The position numbers and the translations under genes were made by a program. This document shows, one piece after another, positions 34,447 to 45,129 of a stretch of DNA of 64,000 nt. Source of the stretch: Thermospira aquatica (GTDB lineage: Bacteria; Spirochaetota; Brevinematia; Brevinematales; Thermospiraceae); assembly GCF_023525255.1 (NCBI RefSeq), contig NZ_CP073355.1, positions 1,984,001 through 2,048,000 of the forward strand, written 5' to 3'. Every line of letters starts with the position of its first letter. The first letter of the stretch is position 1. Under the pieces are notes generated by a model that saw only the letters and a program-made list of their open reading frames with translations, was not told the origin of the DNA and ran no database searches.

Positions 34447-34596
34447 TCATAAAACCCTCCTTTTGCATTTCTTTTCATAAGCTTTCGATAATTCTTCGGT
34501 ATTGTGTTCTATGAATCTTGAGGGCTCAAATGGATCTAGAGAAGCCCTTTGTTTCATAAGATTTTCTTTCACTGCACTATCTACTTCCGTAAGTTT
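34447..34596 (-). other. Possible small gene or gene remnant (49 codons)
   Basis: The minus strand between TAA (34599) and TGA (34449-34447) reads a protein-like stretch with balanced composition (for example KENLMKQRASLDPFEPSRF and EELSKAYEKKCKRRVL). Possible starts are GTG 34572 and ATG 34557; no clear ribosome binding site. It may be the end of a decayed gene. I do not recognise it. Confidence 0.3.
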
Positions 34597-34634
34597 TTAG
34601 TCGGTACTATGTAATGAGGGGGTGTGTGAGTTTT

Positions 34635-34775
34635 GCTATTACCTTGTTTCAGTTTTCTTGGGGATGGTGGGATAGAGGACGTTAGCTATTCCCTTGTCGC
34701 AGTTTTCCTTGAGGGTTTGGATTCTCCCCTGGCTAGGCAGGGGAATAGCAAGCGTGGCTGAGACAAGGTAAGAGC
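34635..34775. repeat. Three related ~20-bp repeats, two direct and one inverted
   Basis: GCTATTACCTTGTTTCAG (34635-34652) and GCTATTCCCTTGTCGCAG (34685-34702) are direct copies, each followed by TTTTC; GCTGAGACAAGGTAAGAGC (34757-34775) is an inverted copy. Nothing else is recognisable between 34283 and 34874 apart from the small frame at 34447-34596. The segment may be the remains of an older element. Confidence 0.6.
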
Positions 34776-36083
34776 ATCCCCATCCCCCTCTTAACAACCA
34801 TCTTTATGTGTCAATTTTCATTTTGAGGAAACAAGAAAATTTCAGGTAGATTATTTTTGAGGAATGCCGGGTAGTGTCGAAAACAATTTAAAATGTCACA
34901 CTTTGTGCAAATAGAAATGTCACCTTTTAAAATACTGCAACTAAAAAAACGAGAGGTTGCAGATGAGAGAGGTGATAACGATGACACTTAAAGCACAGAA
35001 CACAGAAGGGGCAAAAATACTGGAGATGGTAAAGAACAAGAAAATCAAGCAGAAAGATGCTGCAATAATACTGGGGATTTGCAGAAGGCAACTTATTCGA
35101 ATTTTTAAAGAATATTTATCAAAGGGTGATGAAGCCCTCAATCACAAATTAATAGGCAAACCGGGGAATCACAGAATTAGCAGTGATATCAAAGAGAAAA
35201 TTATGCAGATAGTACGGAATAATTATAAAGGTTTTAAGCCGACATTTATAGCTGAAAAGCTTTATGAGGAACATCATATAAAAATAGGAGCATCAACGCT
35301 TCGTTTATGGATGATGGAAACAGGATTGTGGAAGAAAATAAGAAAACTGCGAACCGTACCAGAAGGCCGAGAAAAGAGCATTTTGGAGAAATGATTCAAA
35401 TGGACGGCAGCATTCACGACTGGTTTGGGACAGGCAAAGAAGTCTGTCTGATGAATATGGTGGATGATGCTACAGGCACATCTTACGGTCTTTTCGACAC
35501 AGGAGAAACGACACAAGTAGCGCTGCAATGTTTGTTTGACTGGATAATGAAATACGGTATTCCTTATTCGATCTATTGTGATTATAAAAGCCTGTTCTAT
35601 ACGAAACGGGAAGCGACCATAGAAGAACAGCTTGCAGGGAAATGCCTCTAACAAAGTTTGGAGAGGTCTGCCATAGGCTGGGGATAGAAATGATATATGC
35701 CCATAGTCCCCAGGCAAAAGGACGCGTAGAGAGATGGAATGGGATCCATCAGGACAGGTTAATAGCAGAAATGAAACTAAAAAACATAAAGGATATTGAC
35801 AGTGCCAATCGTTTTTTGAAAGAATATTACTGGGAAAAGAATAACCGAAAATTTAGTAAAAAACCTCTGTCGGATGAAGATTTTCATATTGCATTAATGC
35901 CTGATCAGGACTTAAGGAACTATGTTTGTTATACGGCCGAGTGCAAAGTCTATAGAGATTATACAATAAAGTTTTCTAAAAGAATATACCAGATTGAAAA
36001 GAAACAACCTATAGCCATAAAACCCGGGGACAATGTTATCTTAAAAACCTGGCTTGATGGAAGTATACATATTTTTAAGAAAA

Positions 36084-37353
36084 CATTGTGTCAAGAAAAT
36101 TGTGTCTAGTCATAGGATAACCTCGCTGTGAATATTTTCTTTGGTGTATGAGTGTTGCTCACGATAGAGTTGAAAGTAATACTCCCAATTTTTTAACTTT
36201 CTTTTTAAGAACTTCTCATTTTGGTATCTTAATAACAGGTAAAGATATTTCTCAGCTGAAGCCTCGCTTTGACACATTTCCATTGTTTTTAATCTCCTTT
36301 TAAGTTCTTTAAAGAGTCTTTCCAGGGCATTGTTTGTATACACCATGCTTCGTATTCCTTCAGGTAATTCCATGTAAGTGAATATATTCTCTCTTATTGT
36401 CAAGAGGTTATTCATTAAGTTGGGATAGATATTTTTCCATTTTGTGTAAATTTCATAAACAATTGTTCTGCCTCCTGTTTGTCTTTGGCATGAAATACCT
36501 CTTTTATTTCAGTGGCAATGATATTTCTGTGTTGAACTCTCACTTTAGCCAGTATGTTTCTCATGACATGGACTACACAGGGCTGATACTTTGCGTGGGG
36601 ATATATCTCTGTTATGACGTTTTTCATACCACTTAAGCCATCAGAGACAATAAAATGAATCTGTTTGACACCTCTTTCTCTTATATCTAGCAAAATTTCC
36701 CGCCAGTTATAAGCACTTTCCATGCCTCCTGGTAGGTAGTATCCTAAAATCTCCCGTCTTCCCTCAGGTGTAATGCCTATAGCTACATATATTGATTCAT
36801 TTTCTACCCTATCTCTTGATAGGAAACACCATAGCATCCAGAAATACCACGGCATATTCTTCCATGAGAGGGCGACTACGCCACTTCTGAATCTCTTCTA
36901 TGCCTACCTGGCTTATCCTTGAGATGTTAGCATAAGAAATCTTTATTTCATAAAGCTCTTTTAAAACTTCTGCTATCTTCCTTGTTGACATTCCTGATAT
37001 CAACATAGCCCTGATTAATGCATCTAAGTCTTCTGTGATGCGTTTGCGATAGGGAAGAAGGGCACTTTTAAATCCATTATCCCTTGTTCTTGGAACACGT
37101 ATGGCTGTAAGCTCGCCAAAAGCTGTCTTTAAATCCCTTTCGTAAAAGCCATTGCCTTTTGTGGGAGGATTGTTTTCCAGGTAAATCTCTCTTTCCTCTT
37201 TTAACATACTCTCTAATACTTCCTTGACAATTGGTTTGAATAGCTCTAAAATATTCTTCGTCTCAATCATATCTGGCCTCCTGTGATAGTTTTATTTATA
37301 TTATCACAGGAGGTTATCTTTTTCCTACCAGACACAATTAAGTATACACTGCC
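36084..37353 (-). mobile_element. IS256-family insertion sequence, copy B
   Basis: 1270 bp, flanked by a perfect 8-bp duplication TAAGAAAA (36076-36083 and 37354-37361). It lies inside the family 2 transposase gene in opposite orientation, so it arrived after family 2. Confidence 0.96.
36110..37270 (-). pseudogene. IS256-type transposase, frameshifted
   Basis: Same protein as copy A. The first frame (37270-36809) runs through the point where copy A is broken and ends after FLDAMVFPIKR because of a 2-bp loss (aagaga to agaga context near 36820). A 1-bp loss in an A run near 36440 breaks KFIQKWKN. The lesions differ from those of copy A, so the two copies decayed independently from an intact parent. 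Confidence 0.92.
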
Positions 37354-37442
37354 TAAGAAAAATATCGAATTGAACTTTTTTGAAATAGATGATTATGGTC
37401 GTAGAGTTTCGGCATAAAAAAGTGACATTTCTATTTCAATAA

Positions 37443-38717
<1,275 letters not shown>

Positions 38718-38727
38718 AGGAGCCTGT

Positions 38728-39690
38728 ATGGCAAAGAATCAACTCATTGGCGGTGCTCTTTGGGAAAACTATTCCCAAAAGGTTGCTGAACGGATGGATA
38801 ATCCTAAATACCGGGGAGAATTAACCGAGGAAGATGCTGCTCGACTCGGGGGAAAATTGGTCGTGGCTGATTGGGGGGCGGAAAGTTGTGGTGATGCTGT
38901 AAGGCTTTACTGGATCGTTGATCCTGCCACTCATACCATCCTGGATGCAAGGTTTAAGAGCTTTGGGTGTGGTACGGCAATTGCCTCAAGTGATATGATG
39001 GCAGAGCTTTGTATTGGAAAAACAGTAGACGAAGCAGTCAAAATTACCAACCTCGATGTGGAAAAAGCTCTTCGAGATGATCCAGATACCCCTGCTGTGC
39101 CTTCTCAAAAGATGCATTGTAGTGTAATGGCTTACGATGTTATTAAACAAGCTGTGGCTCTTTATAAGGGTGTGGACCGAGAAAGTCTTGAAGAGGAAGA
39201 GATTGTTTGTGAATGTGCTCGTGTTTCATTACGCACCATCAAGGACGTGATACGCATCAACGATCTCAAGACGGTGGAGGAAATCACCCAGTATACCAAA
39301 GCCGGTGCTTTTTGTAAATCTTGTATCCGGCCTGGTGGACATGAAAAGAGAAAATATTATCTTGTAGATATTTTACGAGAAGTGAGAGAAGAAATGGCAA
39401 AGGAGAAATCTATGGCAGAAGAAGTGAAATTTAATGACATGACTATTGTCCAGAAACATAAGGTTCTGGAAAAGATCATGGAAGAAGAGATCCGTCCCAT
39501 GCTGGCGGCTGATGGGGGAAGTCTTGAGATTGTTGATATCCAGACAACGGAGAATGGAAAGACGCTGGTGTATATCCGTTATCTTGGTGCGTGTAATGGT
39601 TGTGCTAGTGCCATGACAGGGACATTGTATGCTATTCAGGGGTACCTCAACCGCAAAGTTGACGAAAATATTGTTGTCTATCCCATTTAA
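38728..39690 (+). CDS. nifU: NifU, three-domain Fe-S cluster scaffold
   Basis: About 320 residues in three parts. An IscU-type scaffold at about 10-135 with Cys in ESCGD, FGCGTA and MHCSV. A central BFD-like [2Fe-2S] domain at about 150-215 with CECARVS and FCKSCIRPGG. A C-terminal Nfu domain with ADGGSLEIVDI and the CNGC pair. The full-length NifU architecture supports Fe-S assembly by NifS-NifU as the main system rather than ISC. AAAGGAG precedes ATG 38728. No nitrogenase genes are seen. Confidence 0.95.
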   Translation: MAKNQLIGGALWENYSQKVAERMDNPKYRGELTEEDAARLGGKLVVADWGAESCGDAVRLYWIVDPATHTILDARFKSFGCGTAIASSDMMAELCIGKTVDEAVKITNLDVEKALRDDPDTPAVPSQKMHCSVMAYDVIKQAVALYKGVDRESLEEEEIVCECARVSLRTIKDVIRINDLKTVEEITQYTKAGAFCKSCIRPGGHEKRKYYLVDILREVREEMAKEKSMAEEVKFNDMTIVQKHKVLEKIMEEEIRPMLAADGGSLEIVDIQTTENGKTLVYIRYLGACNGCASAMTGTLYAIQGYLNRKVDENIVVYPI

Positions 39691-39704
39691 ATTACCGTGA
39701 ACGT

Positions 39705-40364
39705 TTATCGATGCTTATTTACTCCTCGTTTGGGACAGAGATGATTAACCGGACATTGGTTATCACATAACGGAGAGATGGGTCTACATATTGTTTGCCC
39801 GAAAGCCACAAGAATATCGTTGTACATTATCCACTCTTCGATAGGAAGTTTTTCTCGAAGGGCAAATTCTGTCTCATGGGGATTTTTTGTATTAACATAG
39901 TCCCAGCGGTTTGAGATACGATGGACGTGGGTATCTACACAAATTCCTGGTTTATGGTACCCCAGGGTGATGACGAGGTTAGCTGTTTTTCTTCCCACCC
40001 CAGGAAGTGATAAAAGTTCCTCAAGGGTATCAGGGACTCTGCCTCCATATTTTTCGAGAAGGATCTTCGTGATTTCAAGGATGCGTTTAGCTTTCGTCCT
40101 GTAGAAGCCGACAGGGTAGATGATTTCGCTTATTGCTTTCTCGGAAAGACGCAGCATCTTTTCTGGTGTGTCTGCCCGTTGAAAGAGTCTTACGGCTGCT
40201 TCTCTTGTCATCTCATCTTTTGTCCTGAGAGAGAGGAGGGTTGCAACAAGGACCTGATAAGGAGAACCTTGCGAGATAGCGATAAACGTAACCACGGGCG
40301 CGTTCCAGGTTGGATAGTGATTTTTGAGGATAGCGAGTACTTTAAGAACTTCTTCTGTAGTCAT
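39705..40364 (-). CDS. nth: Endonuclease III (DNA glycosylase/AP lyase)
   Basis: 219 residues, base-excision repair of oxidised pyrimidines. The helix-hairpin-helix [13 protein letters not shown] with catalytic Lys, then the catalytic Asp in [13 protein letters not shown]-terminal Fe-S ligands are Cys-X6-Cys-X3-Cys-X5-Cys ([18 protein letters not shown]); the usual spacing is X6, X2, X5, so one residue is extra. AAGGAG precedes ATG 40364. Confidence 0.95.
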   Translation of the reverse strand: MTTEEVLKVLAILKNHYPTWNAPVVTFIAISQGSPYQVLVATLLSLRTKDEMTREAAVRLFQRADTPEKMLRLSEKAISEIIYPVGFYRTKAKRILEITKILLEKYGGRVPDTLEELLSLPGVGRKTANLVITLGYHKPGICVDTHVHRISNRWDYVNTKNPHETEFALREKLPIEEWIMYNDILVAFGQTICRPISPLCDNQCPVNHLCPKRGVNKHR

Positions 40365-40406
40365 TTTTTCTCCTTGATAGCGGAGTAGGAAGAGCTACCT
40401 ACTATC

Positions 40407-41081
40407 TTAGGTGTACGTACGACTTCCAAAAAGGGCTCGTCCAAGTCGGAGCATGGTGCTTCCCTCTTCGATAGCAATCCGATAGTCATCACTCATTCCC
40501 ATGGACAGTCCAAGAGGATAAGAAAACCAGCTCTGCACATCATCCCTGAGACGTTTGAGGAGTTGAAAAGATTGACGTATCAATTTCTCATCATTGGTAA
40601 GTGGACCCACCGTCATGAGTCCTTGAATATGAAGATGTGGCATTTCTTTGACCTGAGCAATAAGATCACGAGCCTGTTCTGGGGTAATTCCATGTTTTGA
40701 AGCTTCCTGAGAGGTATTCACTTCGATGAATATTGGTAATTGTCTGGAGAGTCGTTTCTCAAGTCCCTGCGCAAGTTCGAGACTATCAACTGACTGGATA
40801 ACATCAAAGAGCTGCAATGCCTTGTTGATTTTATTTGATTGAAGATGCCCAATAAGATGCCGCGTGAATTGAAAATCCGAGAGAGCAGGAAACTTTTCAC
40901 TCGCCTCCTGAACACGATTTTCCCCTATGTTCTGGATACCCGCCACAAGGGCTTCTCTTACTACCTCTGGACCAAAGGTTTTGGTTACAGCAACGATGGT
41001 TATGGGATAGGATACTCCGATACGGCTTTTTATATCCTCAATTTCTTCACAAATCCTGTGGTAGTTTTCTTGAAAGGACAT
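40407..41081 (-). CDS. PLP homeostasis protein, YggS/PLPBP family
   Basis: 224 residues, alanine-racemase-like TIM barrel. IVAVTKTF with the PLP-lysine, IGENRVQEA, HLIGHLQSNK, IQSVDS, FIEVNTSQEASKHGI, GLMTVGP, LSMGMSDDYRIAIEEGSTMLRLG. It binds pyridoxal phosphate and influences amino acid and vitamin B6 balance. Single gene on the minus strand. Confidence 0.95.
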   Translation of the reverse strand: MSFQENYHRICEEIEDIKSRIGVSYPITIVAVTKTFGPEVVREALVAGIQNIGENRVQEASEKFPALSDFQFTRHLIGHLQSNKINKALQLFDVIQSVDSLELAQGLEKRLSRQLPIFIEVNTSQEASKHGITPEQARDLIAQVKEMPHLHIQGLMTVGPLTNDEKLIRQSFQLLKRLRDDVQSWFSYPLGLSMGMSDDYRIAIEEGSTMLRLGRALFGSRTYT

Positions 41082-41127
41082 GATTTCCTCCCTCTATACT
41101 GTAGGGAGAAAAAACGATTTTTTCAAG

Positions 41128-41164
41128 TTTTCATGAGAAGGGGATGGACCCCTTCTCATGAAAA
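41128..41164 (-). terminator. Long perfect hairpin after the outer-membrane protein gene
   Basis: TTTTCATGAGAAGGGG (41128-41143), loop atgga, and its exact complement (41149-41164): 16 uninterrupted base pairs. It lies 7 bp after the stop of the minus-strand gene and ends in an A/T-rich stretch; a terminator or mRNA 3' stabiliser. Confidence 0.75.
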
Positions 41165-41170
41165 GATATT

Positions 41171-42623
41171 TTAGAACTTGTAGTTTATACTGACGATCAT
41201 GGAAAACTTATCAAACAAATTTTTGCCACTGATGAGGTAGGGGAGACTTCCCTGACCCAGAACATTCTGAACAAAGGTATCGCTTATGACCCAATCGAGT
41301 GAAAAACCACCAAAATGCACGCTCAGACCAATCCGAGGAATAATGGTATGCTTTATGGTGGTGGAAGACTTGATATCTCGCACGTTCTCTGTGGTTCCAG
41401 TATAGCCAAAAGATGTTGTTGTTATACTTTGAATTTCTATAATATTCATAACTCCCATACGAAGAGAGAACCATTTTTTAAGAGTGACTTCCGCTCCTCC
41501 ATCGAGGATAGTATAGTTATCCGTTTGACTTCCCTGTTCTTTATCCTTATATTGATCGCTTCCTGTGGCCTGGTTTACAATAAACCATTCCTCACCTTTC
41601 AAAATAGTAAAATTGTTGAGTGAAACGTAGGTAAAAAATTGGTTGTTGGTATAGTTGATACCTGTACCAACTCCAATGGATTGAATGGAGAAGGGGTGAG
41701 TGTTTTTGTTTTTTTCTTCTCCCAGATCAATATAATCTCCATCACCATTAAGATCAGCGATAGCGGTGTAAACACTTGAAAGATTGAGATAGCCATAGGT
41801 GAGTATATTTTTCCATTCGAGATTTGGAGAGAGTTTTATTTTGGGATATACCTTCACCTCAATACCAAAATTCCCTTCACTTGTATGGAGTTGTTCTTGG
41901 GTATAGCCTGAAATTTCTGGAAACTCGGATTTTACCTGGTTTTTATACCCAGGGAGCCAAAGGCCCAGAGAAGCATCAATGGTTAAGGGTTGAAGAATAT
42001 CAATACTTGCTCCCGTTCGGATTTTTACAAAAGAAGCAAATACATCGCTCTGGAGTTTTGATTTGGTAGGATCAGCAGGGGTCGGAACATGTTCCGTGAC
42101 CGTTAAAGAAGAATAAGCAGCCACCGAGAGCCCCACATAGGGAGAGAAGGGGATTTTTCGGCTTCCGATGGTAAGGTCAAACCAGGGTAATCGGTCTCGA
42201 TAAGTTATTCCTGGGGGGTAAGAAGGGGGAGGAGTTCCTGCCTAGGTGGGAGGATTTGCTGCATTCACTTTAGAATAACTTTCTAGATAGTCCTCAGTTT
42301 GCTGATTAGGATTAATAAATAAGCCAACCGAGACCCACTCGGTGTTTATCACACCATAGGCATAGGAATCATTCCAATTTCCGGTAGAAATATAGGCAAA
42401 GGGTTCCCATCCCACCTCGTTTGGTAATCGGTAGATGAGAGCACCATTTTCAGGAACCAGAATGGGATCGTCAATAATCCAGCTCGCGCCCAACCAATTT
42501 TGATCAGAATAGTACACACCCAGTCCTGAAAGGCGAGCAAGAGACCCATACATACCACCAATAACACCAACCAATAACACCAACCAAAAACACCAACAAC
42601 CAACACAACGTTTGCTTTTTCAC
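41171..42623 (-). pseudogene. Outer-membrane beta-barrel-like protein gene with frameshift and amber stop
   Basis: The start GTG 42623 has AAGGAGG 7 bases upstream and encodes the signal peptide MKKQTLCWLLVFLVGVIG. A perfect 13-bp tandem duplication (42562-42587) then shifts the frame; with one copy removed the reading continues GGMYGSLARLSGLGVYY. In that frame there is one TAG (42244-42242, NAANPPT*AGTPPPS), after which the frame is open to 41171 and ends in SINYKF, a terminal aromatic residue typical of outer-membrane barrels. The body has alternating strands and an acidic loop DLNGDGDYIDLG. Two lesions make it a pseudogene unless the repeat is phase-variable. Confidence 0.8.
42562..42587. 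repeat. 13-bp perfect tandem duplication in signal peptide region
   Basis: Plus strand taacaccaaccaa twice. 13 is not a multiple of 3, so gain or loss of one unit switches the reading frame of the surrounding gene. Confidence 0.95.
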
Positions 42624-42720
42624 AGCTTTCCTCCTTGCTTTTTTTACCTCTTATGAGAATATTTTTTTTCTCTATTTTTATACGTTTTTTTGTTTCCTGA
42701 AGTGAAATTTTTTTCCTTAT

Positions 42721-43422
42721 TTAGGGAATTTCTACCTCCTGGAGAAAAGTATCTATCACATTGTCGGTGGTGATTCCTTCGGCTTCTGCCTCAAAGTTGA
42801 GAATGAGACGATGGCGAAGGATATCGTGAGCGGTATGTTTTACATCCTCTGGGATAACGTATCCACGTTCATCAAAGAGGGCTTCAACTTTTGCTGCTTT
42901 AATCCAGGCAATAGCCGCTCGTGGAGATGCGCCATAACGGATATAGTCTTTGTGAGTTTGGCGTGTTGCTTGAACAAGAGAAACAACATAGTCATAGATT
43001 TTTTCGTCAACATAAATTCGGGATACAAGCTTCTGGAGTTTCTGGATATCCTGTTTACTGGCAACTTTTTTGACAGTTGGTTCTAGTGTTCCTGTCATTC
43101 GGTGAAGGATACGTTTTTCTTCTTTGGCTGTGGGATAGGAAACTAAAACCTTCATATAAAAACGATCAATCTGAGCCTCGGGAAGAGGGTACGTTCCCTC
43201 GTGTTCAATGGGATTTTGGGTTGCCATAACAAAGAAAGGGGTAGGGAGATCATAGGTTGTATCCCCAAGAGTTACCGTCCGTTCTTGCATAGCCTCAAGA
43301 AGAGCTGATTGCACCTTCGCTGGTGCACGGTTGATCTCATCAGCGAGAACAAAATTCGTAAAAATAGGTCCTTTTTTAACCTCAAATTGCCCTGTCTGAA
43401 TGTTATAAATCATGGTCTCCAT
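42721..43422 (-). CDS. MoxR-type AAA ATPase, lacks Walker A (5'-truncated)
   Basis: 233 residues against about 310-330 in the family. It begins at METMIYNIQTGQFEVKKGPIF, matching a point about 90 residues into normal MoxR proteins. Walker B (VLADEINRAP), sensor 1 (VMATQNPIEHEGTYPLPEAQ) and the C-terminal lid (GASPRAAIAWIKAAK) are present, but the P-loop GxxGxGKT is missing; TAG lies just upstream in frame and no coding sequence precedes it. No DUF58 or VWA partner gene is adjacent. A promoter-like TTGCAA-N17-TACAAT sits just before it. Likely a remnant, possibly still expressed. Confidence 0.75.
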   Translation of the reverse strand: METMIYNIQTGQFEVKKGPIFTNFVLADEINRAPAKVQSALLEAMQERTVTLGDTTYDLPTPFFVMATQNPIEHEGTYPLPEAQIDRFYMKVLVSYPTAKEEKRILHRMTGTLEPTVKKVASKQDIQKLQKLVSRIYVDEKIYDYVVSLVQATRQTHKDYIRYGASPRAAIAWIKAAKVEALFDERGYVIPEDVKHTAHDILRHRLILNFEAEAEGITTDNVIDTFLQEVEIP

Positions 43423-43436
43423 CTTTAGCTAAAGAT

Positions 43437-43465
43437 ATTGTAGCATAAAGCAATTTTTTTTGCAA
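43437..43465 (-). promoter_or_regulatory. Promoter-like sequence before truncated moxR
   Basis: Minus strand TTGCAA (43465-43460), 17-bp spacer, TACAAT (43442-43437). ATG 43422 is only 14 bases after the -10 box. Confidence 0.5.
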
Positions 43466-43507
43466 AAGAAAAGAAAGAAAAACTCTCTGCCAAAGGAGTA
43501 GGGAAAG

Positions 43508-44401
43508 CTACCTACTTTTTCTGGAAGCTGTCTCGTAAGGTTCAATATGAATAATAACATCCTGGATGCTTGGACCATGTTCGAGAAGAGAGTGTTTTAC
43601 TTTTCCTGCAATATTGTGTCCTTCGGTGACAGAAAGGTTACCGTCGACAAGGACATGGAGATCAACAAACATAGAATTCCCATGATGACGGGTGCGAACA
43701 GCATGAACTTCACGCACCCCTTCAACAGACTCGGCTATTTTTACAATCATCATGACATCCGTATCGCTTGCTCCTCTGTCAGAAAGTTCCTCAAGAACAG
43801 GTTGGAGAAGAGTCCAGCTTGTTTTGATAATAAACAATGAAACGACAACTGCCCCTATGTGGTCAAAATATGACAATCTTTTATCAATAAGGGAGAGTCC
43901 TATAGCAACAAAAGCGGGAATAGAACTCAAGGCATCAGAGCGGTGATGCCAGGCATTGGCGATGATTGCTGGCGAACCGAGTTTTTTCCCCTGAGCTATG
44001 GTCCAGCGATAGAGAATTTCTTTGGAAAAAATAGAGATAACAGCCATGACTATTGCTATACTTTTCACCTGTGTGGAGTCAGGTTTTTGGAGACTGATAA
44101 GCCCTTCGTATCCTATGCCTATACCCACAAGCCCCAGAAGCAAAGCAATAAGGGCTGTAACCAGGGTTTCTATGCGTCTATGACCATAAGGGTGTGACGT
44201 GTCTGGTGGTTTTGTCCAGTAGTTGATGCCAAAGAGAACTGCCACGTCGGTAACAAGATCGGAAAGACTGTGAGTTGCATCAGCAATCATCGTTTGACTG
44301 TTTCCCAGGATCCCACCGATATACTTTAACAGAGAAAGAAAAATATTTACCCACAAACCAATCAGTGTAACCTGTTTGGACTTTTGCAGAGAAGAACCCA
44401 T
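43508..44401 (-). CDS. Cation diffusion facilitator family metal exporter
   Basis: About 297 residues from ATG 44401 (MGSSLQKSKQVTLIG). Six membrane helices with the metal site residues in DATHSLSDLVTD (TM2) and AWHHRSDALSS (TM5), HPYGHRRIET in the loop, and a cytoplasmic C-terminal domain (GVREVHAVRTRHHGNSMFVDLHVLV). It exports Zn2+, Fe2+ or Mn2+ using a proton gradient. The open frame extends to 44494, but GAGAGG sits before 44401. Confidence 0.92.
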   Translation of the reverse strand: MGSSLQKSKQVTLIGLWVNIFLSLLKYIGGILGNSQTMIADATHSLSDLVTDVAVLFGINYWTKPPDTSHPYGHRRIETLVTALIALLLGLVGIGIGYEGLISLQKPDSTQVKSIAIVMAVISIFSKEILYRWTIAQGKKLGSPAIIANAWHHRSDALSSIPAFVAIGLSLIDKRLSYFDHIGAVVVSLFIIKTSWTLLQPVLEELSDRGASDTDVMMIVKIAESVEGVREVHAVRTRHHGNSMFVDLHVLVDGNLSVTEGHNIAGKVKHSLLEHGPSIQDVIIHIEPYETASRKSR

Positions 44402-44573
44402 AAAACCTCTCTTTTTCTGAAATATTTTTATATTATAAAGGAGTGCTTTTATTTCTTGCAAATTTATAAATTTTCCAAGAAAGCTGATTATCATTTCCTA
44501 TAATATATATTATGTTAAGTTGAAAGAAGAGCATGAGACATAACTTTTTCCCATTATTATTTTTAAAACATCA

Positions 44574-45062
44574 TTATCTTTTTTCTTCTCCAAGAATTCT
44601 AAGAATTTCTTCTTTGACTTCGTCGAGAGTCTTTTCCAGGGCCAAGGCTATCTCGCTTATGAGAATATTCATCGCGTTTTGATAAAGCTTTTTCTCTGTC
44701 GTAGAAAGCTCTTTGTGTTTGTTTCTCAGATAAAGCGTTTTTACTACCATGGCAACATCATCAATATTTCCTGATTTTAAAAGGTCTTGATTACGTTTGT
44801 AACGAATCTTCCAGTCGTCATCAAGCGAAATATTGATATTTTTGAGTTTATCAAGACAATACTTGATCTCTAACGGTGTAGCGAGGAATCGTAAACCAAG
44901 TTGATCAGGGTTGTCTGCAGGGAGCATCACTGTGGTTTCAGTGAGAGGAAATTTAATGATATAGTAGAGTTTTTTCTCTCCAAAAATTTCTTTTTCTTCT
45001 ACATTTGTTATTTCTCCTGCACCATGATACGGATAAAAAACTTTATCACCAATTTTAAACAT
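44574..45062 (-). CDS. CarD-like transcriptional regulator
   Basis: About 162 residues from ATG 45062 (MFKIGDKVFYPYHGAGEITN). The N-terminal CarD/RID Tudor-like domain binds the RNA polymerase beta subunit; the C-terminal helical part (WKIRYKRNQDLLKSGNIDDVAMVVKTLYLRNK) contacts promoter DNA. It is known to stabilise the open complex at rRNA and other promoters in mycobacteria and spirochaetes. GGGTAGGGG precedes the chosen start; earlier in-frame starts at 45122 are less likely. Confidence 0.9.
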   Translation of the reverse strand: MFKIGDKVFYPYHGAGEITNVEEKEIFGEKKLYYIIKFPLTETTVMLPADNPDQLGLRFLATPLEIKYCLDKLKNINISLDDDWKIRYKRNQDLLKSGNIDDVAMVVKTLYLRNKHKELSTTEKKLYQNAMNILISEIALALEKTLDEVKEEILRILGEEKR

Positions 45063-45129
45063 GCTTACCCCTACCCTTGTATTATAGAGAGAAAACATAA
45101 AAAAATCCATTTTTAACTGCAAAAAGCCT

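Larger units (their letters stand above)
34963..37417 (+). pseudogene. ISNCY-family transposase, frameshifted and interrupted
   Basis: Begins MREVITMTLKAQ with an HTH region (QKDAAIILGICRRQLIRIFK). The catalytic part has MIQMDGSIHDWFG, MVDDATG, YCDYKS and QAKGRVERWNGIHQ, the pattern of ISNCY transposases. Lesions: a frameshift near 35350-35370 (after KKIRKLRT), a 1-bp loss in an A run at about 35643 (LAGKM to LAGKC, then TAA), and IS256 copy B at 36084. Joining the target duplication restores the original end GSIHIFKKNIELNFFEID...RRVSA with TAA at 37415-37417. Confidence 0.88.

Noticed and set aside
42242-42244. Reading TAG in the outer-membrane protein gene as a recoded sense codon
   Set aside because: Other genes in the window use normal stops, and the same gene has a frameshift as well; decay is simpler.
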